Shown in pieces: positions 9,866-21,200 of a stretch of 32,135 nt of DNA. The DNA is taken from NCBI GenBank assembly GCA_002633005.1, contig NMRA01000433.1:356411-388545 (forward strand), given 5' to 3'. A program made the position numbers and the translations under genes. Each line of letters starts with the position of its first letter. The first letter of the stretch is position 1. Origin of the DNA: Phoronis australis (lineage: Eukaryota; Phoronida; Phoronidae). The notes beneath the pieces were generated by a model, which was not told the origin of the DNA, did no database searches, and worked only from the letters and a program-made list of their open reading frames with translations.

Positions 9866-10192
9866 CGGTAATAGTCGGATAACTTGGTCCCATTTCAAAT
9901 TCTGTCAGGAATATTTAAAAAATAAAATGAAGTGTCGCAATATACAATTGCCCACTCTCATGGATCAGGCGCGCCACTCCACTCTCACTTTTTCGTGAAA
10001 TCTACAACATTTGAGAAGATACGCGACAAATTATATTCGCCTCCCGAGCGTTTTTCCTCAATCCAAGATGTCCGCCAATGAACTCACGTTCGCGAGAGGA
10101 CCGGCGTTGTTCTCGCGAACGGGGTCACGTTCGCGAGAGAACACGTGTTGTCTTCTCGCAAACGCAAACTAACTAACGTTCGCAAGAGGCCA

Positions 10193-10329
10193 AAAATGAA
10201 CCCAATGAGAAAACGCAAAACTCCAACTTAGTTAAAAGAGATTTTTAAAAAAGGTTTTGTCGTTTCACCCGCTGATGACGTCATGCCCCACTATGCCAGG
10301 ATAGCATAAATAATGACTCCGTGAAAAAA
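10193..10329. repeat. Direct repeat copy 1 inside the foldback element, with CRE palindrome
   Basis: Contains ATGAGAAAACGCAAAACTCC, GGTTTTGTCGTTTC, then TGACGTCAT (10276 onward) and CACTATGCCAGG, ending in GACTCCGTGAAAAAA. It matches copy 2 with small indels. TGACGTCA is the full CREB/ATF site sequence. Confidence 0.85.
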
Positions 10330-10476
10330 TGACCCGAATTCTGGCGGATACGGATTGGGGGAAAATTGCTATAGGTGTGGGTGCATTTGCGGGGGGGTGG
10401 GGTTGGATTCAAAAGGGAAGGTACGTTTCGCACGCTAATTACGTCATATCCATAACAATCGATCGAGTGTGGCAAC

Positions 10477-10607
10477 AAAATGAACCCTATGAGAAAACGC
10501 AAAACTCCAACTTTATAGCTATAAAAGAGACTTTTGAAAAAAGGTTTTGTCGTTTCGCCTGCTAATGACGTCATATTTCACTATGCCAGGCCGACTCCGT
10601 GAAAAAA
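10477..10607. repeat. Direct repeat copy 2 inside the foldback element, with CRE palindrome
   Basis: Same order of blocks as copy 1, with TGACGTCA at 10566-10573. It ends at the two Ns. Copy 1 has an extra stretch (ATAGCATAAATAAT) before GACTCCGTG that is missing here. Confidence 0.85.
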
Positions 10608-11039
10608 NNTTCATTTTTGGCCTCTTGCGAACGTTAGTTAGTTTGCGTTTGCGAGAAGACAACACGTGTTCTCTCGCGAACGTGACCCCGTTCGCGAGAA
10701 CAACGCCGGTCCTCTCGCGAACGTGAGTTCATTGGCGGACATCTTGGATTGAGGAAAAACGCTCGGGAGGCGAATATAATTTGTCGCGTATCTTCTCAAA
10801 TGTTGTAGATTTCACGAAAAAGTGAGAGTAGAGTGGCGCGCGTGATCCATGAGAGTGGGCAATTGTATATTGCGACACTTCATTTTATTTTTTAAGTATT
10901 CCTGACAGAATTTGAAATGGGACCAAGTTATCCGACTATTACCGGGAGACTGCACTTGCAGACTGTCTACGGTACCGGAGCAGCAAATAGTGGATAAAGC
11001 TCCATTTCTCGTCAGTTTGCGTCATCTGACTTTACACTT

Positions 11040-11264
11040 TATTACTTAACACCTTACCGGTCGCTGAAAAACACATAGGCGCCCCAACGAGTACAGAAGC
11101 TTCGGCATTATCTTTTCCAGAACCAGCGATGCACAAACCGTCAACCGTCCGGAAGTCACTGGGCTCTCGGTTACTGGAGACTGATAAATGACTTCCGTTT
11201 TACGCACTGGAGTAGCCGAGAATTACCCGACCCCATCAAACCCGCTCTAAATATTGTGTTGTTG
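11040..11264 (+). promoter_or_regulatory. Possible promoter / non-coding first exon of the F-box gene
   Basis: This stretch is richer in GC and CpG than its surroundings and lies 0.8 kb upstream of the first coding exon. CCGGAAGT, the ETS-family core promoter motif, is at 11149-11156, and an inverted partner TGACTTCCG lies about 40 bp downstream. A good donor, TTGTT|GTGAGT, follows at 11264 and could splice to the acceptor at 12063. Promoter role is inferred; no TSS evidence. Confidence 0.35.
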
Positions 11265-11651
11265 TGAGTCACCACGGTTGAATTCAATCATATATACCGT
11301 ATTAGATATGAGAACTGCATCAAAGCATATACAACGACATTCAAGTTCAATGGTTAACTAACTAGTATCTAGCAGTAAGAATCATTATAAGGACAAACTG
11401 AGGTCATGCCACCTGGCGCATGGGTTCTTTTAGGCAACATGTAGCCTCTCGGTTGCCTGCGGCATCCAGGGCGATGTAATTGCCTTTGCCTATTGGCTCG
11501 GTGCTGCAGCTATGTTAATTGTTGTGAGAGTTTGGTGTCAAACCAGTTCGGCCACAAGGCAAGCCACTTGAGGACTGTGCTCTATACGAATACGACATGG
11601 TCGCTCGGCCAGCCAGCGGGCTGTTGTATATTTAGTATACAGCTTTGCACC

Positions 11652-11691
<40 letters not shown>
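11652..11691. repeat. (CA)n microsatellite
   Basis: About 20 uninterrupted AC dinucleotides, flanked by GCACCA and ATTACG. It lies between the putative promoter and the first coding exon of the F-box gene. The open frame through it at 11493-11792 is a by-product of the repeat. Confidence 0.97.
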
Positions 11692-11693
<2 letters not shown>

Positions 11694-12094
11694 TACGACG
11701 ATAGTGGCATGCCAGTTAAAGTATATTGTAAGCGTTCACCAAGGCTAGGGTTGAGGCTTGACAGCGACACCGTTTCAACTAACAGTAGATAAGGTGGTTA
11801 TTCCATAAACCCTTCATGCAACAAAGGTTTTTTGGTGAATTACGCCACGCACTGATCAGCCATCAAAGTCAAGTGGTTATAAGTACCTTTAGCGCATAGA
11901 GGGACATCTTAGGAGGCTGTTAATGTGTTTAATTCCTTCCATCTCGAACAAATACTCTCATAATCAAACTTCAAGCATTCCTTCCATGTTTACAGTTGCT
12001 CCTGTCAGGAGATAATATGTCATTCTCTAGATAATTTTGTTTGTTTTGTTTTTTTTTGTTTAGGATTGACCTACCAATTCTCGCAAGAGGAACA

Positions 12095-12228
12095 ATGTTT
12101 GGCGTTGAAGAATTGCCACTTGTAGCACTTGTCGAGATCATGTCTTATCTAAACCTGGAGGACTTGATTTTACTTTCACAAGTTTCAAGCAAGATGAAAG
12201 AAATTTTTTATAGCTACTGGGAGTGTAG
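12095..12228 (+). CDS. FBXL gene coding exon 1: F-box
   Basis: Follows the acceptor TTTTTTTTGTTTAG|GATTGACC at 12063. The frame starts MFGVEELPLVALVEIMSYLN, then LEDLILLSQVSSKMKEIF and YSYWEC. The L-P-x(3)-L-x-x-I-x-x-Y-L, DL and W pattern is the F-box that binds SKP1. The donor is GTGTAG|GTATGC, leaving phase 2. Confidence 0.9.
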
Positions 12229-15200
12229 GTATGCCGACTGTCTTGAAGTTAAAACTGTGACAATAAACGTTTCTGCTAGTATTTTTAAATAAGTGTAGGT
12301 CAATAGTCTAGAGCGGCATTGAACTGTAAGGTGAATAGTGGAAAAAACAACATTGTACTTTAGTCCTATTAGACCTAAAATATACAGTGTCTGTTTTTCT
12401 ATTATTTTAGTTTTCATTTTTACTTTTAATATTCGTTATTCCGTAAGGATTGCAATTTGAAGGTTTCATTTGAGGTGTCGATACCAGTAGTTCAAATTAT
12501 TTTGTTGTTTTTTCAATTGTTTAGAATTGCACTATGGCGATCATCATATTTTTTTCAAATAACTGTCACTGCACTTTTGCAGGTTGGCAATAGACTTGTC
12601 AGTTTTTAAAATCCTCAAAAATAGCCATTGGTGCAGCATTTTGGTAGAACCATAATGTGTGATGTCAAGGCGATGGATGATTTGCCGTTGGTCTTAATTC
12701 TTGAATTTGGGATGGCTAATGATGCGCATTTCTAGAATTTGGTACAAGCTCAAACCTTGAGCAAGATGATTAAATTTCTACCCTACTTCATGACTTATAA
12801 CTTTGTTCTCTAGTAATTGTTTTAAATCAAAACATTTGCTTCATTTTGCAGGTGCTTGAACTTTGAAGGTTGTTTTCTGTCCAATGAGGATATTTTGCAG
12901 TTGCTCAAAAGCCTTGGTACAAGACTGCGCTTGGTGAAAGAGCTCAACCTGAACTTCTGCTGGTGGTGAGTTGGATGGACCATTTGGTACCTGACTTAGG
13001 AGTAATCGTACTTACCATGCAGAAGATATTTTACTACTCTCCACAAAACATGATAATTTGAATGCAATGTTACCTCAGTCAAAAGCTGTTTATTCCATGT
13101 TTGATGTGACACAACCACAGGCAGGCACACTTAGTGCACACCACAGGGTTTTGCAGTGAATGAAGAAAGACACTGTAGAATTTGATACTTGGCTTGATGC
13201 CAAATTTGTCACTATTGGGGTGACCATGTTTTTAGTGAATTTAGAGAAAAAGAATGGGACATTCATAACAAAGGAACATTCGTGACCAAGCAATTGTCAA
13301 GATGAAATGTCACTGAGAAGTGCAGGTGTTACTGTTAATAACAAAGCACTTGCTCTTCTGTAGCCATAAAATCATTCCTCTTGTTAGTGAGCTACAATTG
13401 GAGATGAGGTTTTACAATTATAGTAGGTCTGATAAAATCAAAGCTTAATTTTTGTCAGAAAGCACTAGCTATATCCACCTTATTCACATAGTCGCCATTT
13501 AAAAGTGCGCCTCTCTTTAGGTTTTAAAAGCAATGCATGGAAAGAATGATGTTATTTAAGGTCAAACCAGTTTTTTGAAGTGCTGAGGATATTCATTTTG
13601 GGTGAGACATTTTCTATATAAGAAACTTTAGGTAGCAGCTGGGTATTACATGTGTTGTTTTTATTTGTGATCAATATGTATACACATGTTAATTTGTAAT
13701 CAGTATGTACAGATCTGTTAATTTGTTCTATAACAAGGTCATAACTAATCTGTTTCAGGTTAACCAGACTGACCATACAGAAGGTGTTAAAGCAATGCCC
13801 CAACATTCAGTCTCTACATATAATAGACTGCCATCTGTCTGTCAAACAGCGTCTGGAAATTACGTCAAAGTGTGCCAAGTTAATGACTATTTCATTAACA
13901 TTGCCTTGTGATTCGCTTCATGCTCCATTGCAGATGCCGTTGTCTCAACTTGTAGGACACTTAAATGGTTTGTCACGTGTCACTGTCGTTGTTGAGTGTA
14001 GCAGTTCCTGCAGCAATAATTTTCGTAGTTTTAAAGAAATAGTCATGATTATCGATTGTCCATCTTTGAAACACTTGACTATATCTTTCAAGTCGAATTT
14101 TCATGAGCACGTATTCCTCAAGTTCAGTCATTCAGCGTGGTGTAACCTCGAATCTTTTAACTGGAACGGACCACTACATACGGAACAAAAATACCAGCTG
14201 GCAAGATGTGAATTTCTACTTGATGATGCCAGTGTTGTTATGCCTTGGAGAGAGGTGAAGCTTCTACCCCATGTGTGGAACAGATTTATTGAGGCGTTCT
14301 GGTTCAGCAGTGACAAACCTGTCGTCAATAGCAAGTTGGAGTCTCTTTGTAGCCCCGATCTCTGCACAGCATTTGATTGCGAGGTACTCTCTAGCACATT
14401 GGAAATATTACGAATGTGTTCTTAGGGTTGGTACACGATCTGAGCTGTGTATTGGGAGTGGGGAGAGCAGGGAAAATAAGTGTTTCGCGTGGCGAGTGTT
14501 AAAATTGTTTTAAAACGTGTGCAAGGGTGTTAGAGAATGATTTGTGGGGAGCTGTGTGATTCCCTAGATAAATTGTTAGTTAAAACAAGTGTGTGAAATT
14601 AGTAGTGACCACAGTTTAGTTTTCAAACAGTTCTTCCTACCAGTTGCATTTCTGTATCCATAGCTGTCTCCTGAACCCCTTCCAGAAAATGTATGAAGTA
14701 TGATACATGTAAGTGTGTTCCTATGGACATCGTAATGAATGGCAATTTCTTTTGGATTCATCTGACTACTGCTATGCCTCGTAGGGATAGTTCTGTTTAA
14801 TTTATCTTTCTATCTCAGGAGTTCCTGGATGGATATTCATGAATTTTGAAACTTAATGTTTCTGTTAGAGAGACTGCAAGACTTTCCCAGATGGGCTCAA
14901 AATTATGCACCACCTGTTGGCCGTTTTTAATACTAATAACTACCCCTAGGAACTTCATGTTCTCATACTGTATGTCAGTCATGCAATGTTTTGTTTCTCT
15001 ACAAGAGAGGCATTCAGTCCTATTTCTCTCACTCCTTGCTCACCTGTCTTCATTAGCTGCTATATTTCATTTCCCAACTAGTAACTAGTATTCAATATTA
15101 ACTGGTTGGGATTACAATGGGAACTTTTCCAGTGTCTAGACTTTGATGACCGTCTTCTTTTATTTGAATATCAGGGGACAGCAGAGATTGGTGTCTGTGA

Positions 15201-18200
15201 TAGCCGCTGCCTGGCTGTGGCAACATTCTTTTCTGCCCATTTTAGATGCTGCGGACTATAAAACCTAAATCTATCATTGAAGGTTGGATTTTTAAATCGA
15301 TAAAACATAATAGAAGAAAAGTCACGCATTGTGACCTTGTTGATATATCCAAGTTCTACTGTGTAACCTCCATGAGTAACATCATGAAGTGGCTTGATAC
15401 ACCCAAAGACAGTGAAATTTAAATGTTGGTTCTTCATGTGCTATTAATTAGAAATTAATTTGTTGCAGTGTACTAAGATGTTGAAGCAAGTGAAGATCAC
15501 TAAATCCATGGAACCTGGTGAGGTGCTGTCATGTTGTCCACTTCTAACTACTGTTCACTTCAGTGATTATGTTATGGTAATCTCCGTTTTACTTTCCCAC
15601 ATTTATGACATTGTGTTCTTCACTTTTGTCTATTTTAAACTGATACGTTATACTGTAAAGTCTTACTACTTAGGACACAATACAACTGACAAGAGAACTT
15701 TTATTTCTTTGTTATTTCCCATGAAAGAAAGGTAACAACAAAATAATTCTTTCACACGTTCAAATTTTGTAACTTAGCTACCACCAGACAATGACAACAG
15801 TGGTCATTCTCGAAAATGATGGAAACCCTTAAAATGAAAAATGTATGTCTGAGGTTGGTGAGACATCACGGTAGTTTACAAATATTTTTTCAAAGTGACT
15901 ATACCCAGACAAATAGAGGTCAGCTGGGTGTTTGTTCCAGATTGTTGTATTGTCCACCTGGTGGGCAGCTGTCCACCTCTTTTACTTGTCCAGTCTGTTT
16001 CATAAAAGTTGACTTAGACTTTTAAAAGTCTGAAATTTACTCTTATGCTTCTCACATCCATTCCTGAAAAATAATCAAATCCTATTTGAGCAACAGTGCA
16101 AAGTTTTTGAGAAGATACACACATCAACAGCATGTTACTGGCAGTTTTTATAAAATATCTCTACACTGTGTGGGCCCATAATTACATGACTAAACATTTT
16201 TTCAGCGATTGTGTAGTGCGAGCGCAAGACCAAATTTCTGTCTTAAGTCTCATGCCCTTTTCACCAGACTGTCCCCAAGTGGCAACATAACAAACTATCA
16301 TTCAAATTAGATTGCTTTGGATTTTGACCAGCTACCATGATTATGACATACCGGTAGGTCTCAAATTGTGCATGGAGAATTTGGAGGGAATTTCAGGGCT
16401 TCAAATTTGAAAGAATTGATAGTTTGTTAATGATGGAGACCAGACTCTATGGAGACCAGACTCTAAAGGCTGGCTGGGCATTTTCTGTGCCAAGCACGGT
16501 CTGAAAAGGCAGCTATTTTGAATTCCCAAAGTCACTTCCCATGTAAGAAAAAATCAACTTCAAGACTTGTTCTTGCTTTTTGAATAATTCGTAAATTTAT
16601 TTCGTTTATTTATTCTAATTCTAGAGACTGAATAAATCATCTTACGTTGAAGTACGGTAAGGTCTCATCTGTATAATATGGGCTTTTTAACATAAAACTT
16701 TGCAGGTAATTATCTTTACCTACAATATGAATATTCAGCTGCAGTTTGCTTCAGCTCTATATTTCTTACGCAGATCACCTCAAGCGTACTTCAGAAGCTC
16801 CCTTCTCTGCTATTCATCCAGAACCTTCACATGGTTGGTCTTTGTGTCCACTCCCAGAACTTGTGTTCAGCAATTGGGAAGCTCAAAGGTAAAAATCCAG
16901 TCATTTTTATTATCAGTACTTACGCAAACAAATATATTTGAAGAAATGCATGCCGACAATAATTTGATGCACAAGCGCAGTGCACTTGCTCACAAATGTC
17001 AGGCATTTTGAGGCTTGACATTAAATTTAAGACTTGTTTTCTAGTTAATATTCAAAAATCAGAAGTCAAAAAGGACCACCTTTTACCGAATTTTTCTTAT
17101 TCACATTCACAATTCTCAGAATTGTGACATTTTTCCATTTGAAAGTAACGTCTCTTTCTGTTCTACTTCTTACTCTTTGACTTTTGTCAGTGGTGTGACT
17201 TATGCAGTGCTGTTCTGGTCATCAAATTCATAGTGAAATGGATTACCTACAGTGAAACAATGGATCTCGGAGACAAATCATCGTATTACTAATTAGGTCG
17301 ACCCAAAATCGCAAACTTCAAACTGAAATCTTGAAAGGCACTTCCCGCTGAAGGTTTCAGTGATCTCTGTTCCTAGTTTGTCTTTAAGAACTTCTAACTC
17401 ATCGATTAAAAAATACCACAAAGGATTCATCCCAAACATGATCCAAAGCCTTGTTTTTTTTTGAAAATGACTATGCATGGTGCTATAAACTTGATAATTT
17501 GGTCCCTAGAAAAACATGACTGGGAAAATTTGTAGTGTACCTCACCTTAGAAAACCTCAAAATGGGTCACTCAGTACAAATCCTAAACTTATGACAAGCT
17601 CATGATTAGTGCTCTCACAAGTTGCTTTTTGGACAGAGTTGACTACCCTAGTAACGACCTGTTGGCCGTTTTAAGTTTCCGAAACATTTTACGTAGTGCA
17701 TTGCCCTTGATAACTGGTGTTTCTAGTTTCAGTTAAATGGCACTGAAGAAGGTTTGCCAGATTAACAAACTTTCTCTGCCAATCATAACAGCATTTTGAT
17801 GCCTCCATTTATTTATAGTCGTGGGAATATGTGTAGTGCACTTCGTATGACATTTGAAAAACACCCAATTAACAGAGGTTAGGTGGCGCTACTTCTTCAG
17901 TTATGTAGTTTACACTATTACAGTGCCAAAATCATTTTTTAATTTTTCAAAAAAAAATGTTGATTGCAAACTTTGAAATAATGAAAATGTTATTTAGGGT
18001 TTCCTTTTTTACATGTCTGTATGCAGTACAAGCTAATAATATTGTTAGCTACAGTGAAATTAAATTAATTTTCTTGATGGTCGCTTTTATTAAGAAATTT
18101 AACAACATGAATTTCCACATTTCAGCCATATGAGCCGCACAAATAAGGAACAACGTCAGGTATCTGCAACTTTGTATTGTAGGTTTGAGAAGGTTGGCAG

Positions 18201-21200
18201 TTTCCCCCTGTGCAATATTTGACAAGTGCAGTGACCCAAAGCCTTGCACCAGTAGTCAGTTACCTCAACCCGACATGTCTGGTTTTTCAAAAGGAAATCG
18301 CACAGTGAAAAAGTTGAGCTACAGAGTGAGCCACCTGTCATGCATAGTACNTGTGGTGCTTTAAGCAACTGGTGTATAGGATGTGCTTGTATTATGAAGA
18401 TTACTCACATTTTGCCCCTAGCCTATTGAGGAGACAATGACCATGCCTTTCCATTTTGCAAAGTATGCCCTCTACTGGCCACTTTATGGTACCAATAAAC
18501 AACCCTAGAAGGATACCCTATGCGGTGCAATTGTGGGCACATTTCAACGCTCCGTGTTGCTCTTGTTATTATTCAGTACTTAAAATGCAAACAAATATAT
18601 TTGAAGAAATGCATGCCGACAGTAATTTGATGCACGAGCGCAGTGCACTTGCTCAGAAATGTCAGGCACTTTGAGGCCTGACATTAAATTTAAGACTTGT
18701 TTTCTAGTTAATATTCAAAAATCAGAAGTCAAAAAGGACCACAGTACCTTTTACCGAATTTTTCTTATTCACAATTCTGAGAATTGAGACATTTTTCCAT
18801 TTGTAATTAACGTCTCTTTCTGTTCTTAGTCATCGGCTTTTGTTAGTGGTGTGACTTTATTATGCAGTGCTGTTCTAGTCATCAAATTCATAGTGAAATG
18901 GAATACCTACAGTGAAACAATGGATCTCAGAAACAAATCATCGTATCACTAATTAGGTCGACCCGAAATCACAAACTTCAAACTGAAATCTTGAGGGGCA
19001 CTGCCCGCTGAAGGTATCAGTGATCTATGTTCCTAGTTTATCTTGAAGCAACTCTAACTCATCGATCAAAAAATACCACAAAGGATTCGGCCCAAACATG
19101 ATCCAAAGCCTTGTTTTTTTTTGAAAATGACTATAATAATGGTGCTATAAACTTGATAATTTGGTCCCTAGAACAACATGACTGGGAAAATTTGTAGTGT
19201 TACCTCACCTTAAAGAACCTCACTATTGGTCTCGCACAGTACAAACCCTAAACTTAAGACAAGCTCATCAGGAGTGCTCTGACACAAGTTGCTGTTTGTA
19301 CAGAGTTGACTACCCTAGTAACGACCTGTTGGCCGTTTTAAGTTTCCAAAACATTTTACGTGGTGCATTGCCCTTGATAACTGGTGTTTCTAGTTTCAGT
19401 TAAATGGCACTGAAGAAGGTTTGCCAGATTAACAAACTTTCTTTGCCAATCATAACGGCATATTGATGCCTCCATTTATTTATAGAGGGAACATATGTAG
19501 CGCACTTCGTATGACATTTGAAAAACACCCAAACAACAGAGGTTAGGTGGCGCTACTTCTTCAGTTATGTAGTTTACACCATTACAGTGCTAAAATCGTC
19601 CATTTTTAATTTTTCAAACAAAAAAAATGTTGATTGCAAACTTTGAAATAATGAAAATGTTATTTAGGGTTTCCTTTTTTACATGAATGCAGTACAAGCT
19701 AATAATATTGTTAGTTATAGTGAAATTAAATTTCTTAATGGTTGCTTTTATTAAGAAATTTAACGACATGAATTTCCACATTTCAGCCATATGAGCCACA
19801 TAAATAAGGAACAACGTCAGGTATCTGCAACTTTGTATTGTAGGTTTGAGAAGGTTGGCAGTTTCCCCCTGTGCAATATTTGACAAGTGCAGTGACCCAA
19901 AGCCTTGCACCAGTAGTCAGTTACCTCAACCCGACATGTCTGGTTTTTCAAAAGGAAATCGCACAGTGAAAAAGTTGAGCTACAGAGTGAGCCACCTGTC
20001 ATGCATAGTACACGGTTGCCCAGGGCTTCAGCACTTCTCACTTGCTGCTTGGGATGCTAAGGGCAAGATACCTTGGGAAACAGTAAGTGATATCTATTTG
20101 TCCTGAGCTCCTTCTAGCATGCATTTGAACGAGGCTTCCTTTTAAGAAAATAAATAACAAAGAATTATTGGTCAATCATGTTCGGGCCATTACAAACTCC
20201 TCCCATTTCATAGTACCCTGTTCTTCGTTGATATGACTATGTACAATTCCCAGGCTTGTTCATCTGATCTAAAGTCATGTTGCGTGGAGTGGAACAAGTA
20301 TTCCATTAATGACTTCACAGCTATAAAACACTGTCTAAAGTAAACTGATTTGTCCTGGACTATAGCCAATGAATTTTCAAAATGTCTGGCTTCTGAAATT
20401 GGATTCCTTTCAAGTTAACATCATTTTTACCTGAAGAAATAAGAAAAAATGGCCAAAATAGACGCATTTACATTTTCGGTTCTCTGCTACTTGTTCTTAG
20501 GTGAGTGGTTTTCGTAACTGTGCAAGATAACTGCCTGTGAATGGTAATATTGGATAAAAGAGCTGATGAATGTTTGACAATGGACTAGAAGTGTAATTAT
20601 TTGGACTACCTTTAATTTGCTATTGCCTGAAGTTGAAACCAAATTTTTGTAATGCTCCAGTTCACACCCATGCCATGAATTGTACGATGACACTACTTGG
20701 CTTACCTCAAAATTCAACTGCTGCCTGGTGGCTTGGTAATTGGCCCAATTATATTGCACACAGAATTAATGACTGAGGAACATATTATAGCAACATTAAG
20801 TAAACATTTTAGGTTGTAAAAGTCACATTTCTTGTCCAGTTCAAAACCTAATCACATGTGCTTTTCTCAAACTATTATCATGCTATTTGCAAACTTTCAA
20901 AACCAAAATCTAAAAATACTATTGTCGCCCAATACGTATCTGATGGTCTCATAGCAGCTTGATGTGATTTAATTAACCACAACAGCATGGTGTCTTTGAT
21001 TTAAACCGGCAGATTACGAAATACTGAGTTGTCCATTCTTGAGTGGTTAGGGTGCCAGTGTAGAATCATTAATCATGCAAAAGTATCATTGACCTGGAAT
21101 GACCGCTGGTCAGAACCTGGGCATTAAGAGGAAGATTAGTAAAGGTGGTTAAGCCATTCTGTTAAGAATTTATTTGTCATGATAATTTGCATGAGTCATC

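Larger units (their letters stand above)
9866..10944. mobile_element. Large inverted-repeat element with 335-bp arms
   Basis: The left arm 9866-10200 (from CGGTAATAGTCGGATAACTT to GGCCAAAAATGAA) is inverted at 10610-10944 with only a few mismatches. Both arms are 335 bp. The 409-bp centre contains a direct repeat (10193-10329 and 10477-10607), and two Ns sit at 10608-10609, just before the right arm. Each arm carries five alternating TTCGCGAGA-type motifs and a CACGTG. No coding region is visible. It may be a genuine foldback transposon or, given the Ns, an assembly join of opposite-strand reads. No target-site duplication was seen. Confidence 0.8.

Noticed and set aside
10281-10574. Overlapping 78- and 97-codon frames on opposite strands
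   Set aside because: They lie in the core of the foldback element and have no recognisable domain.
11493-11792. 99-codon frame with a run of Thr-His
   Set aside because: Product of the (CA)n microsatellite.
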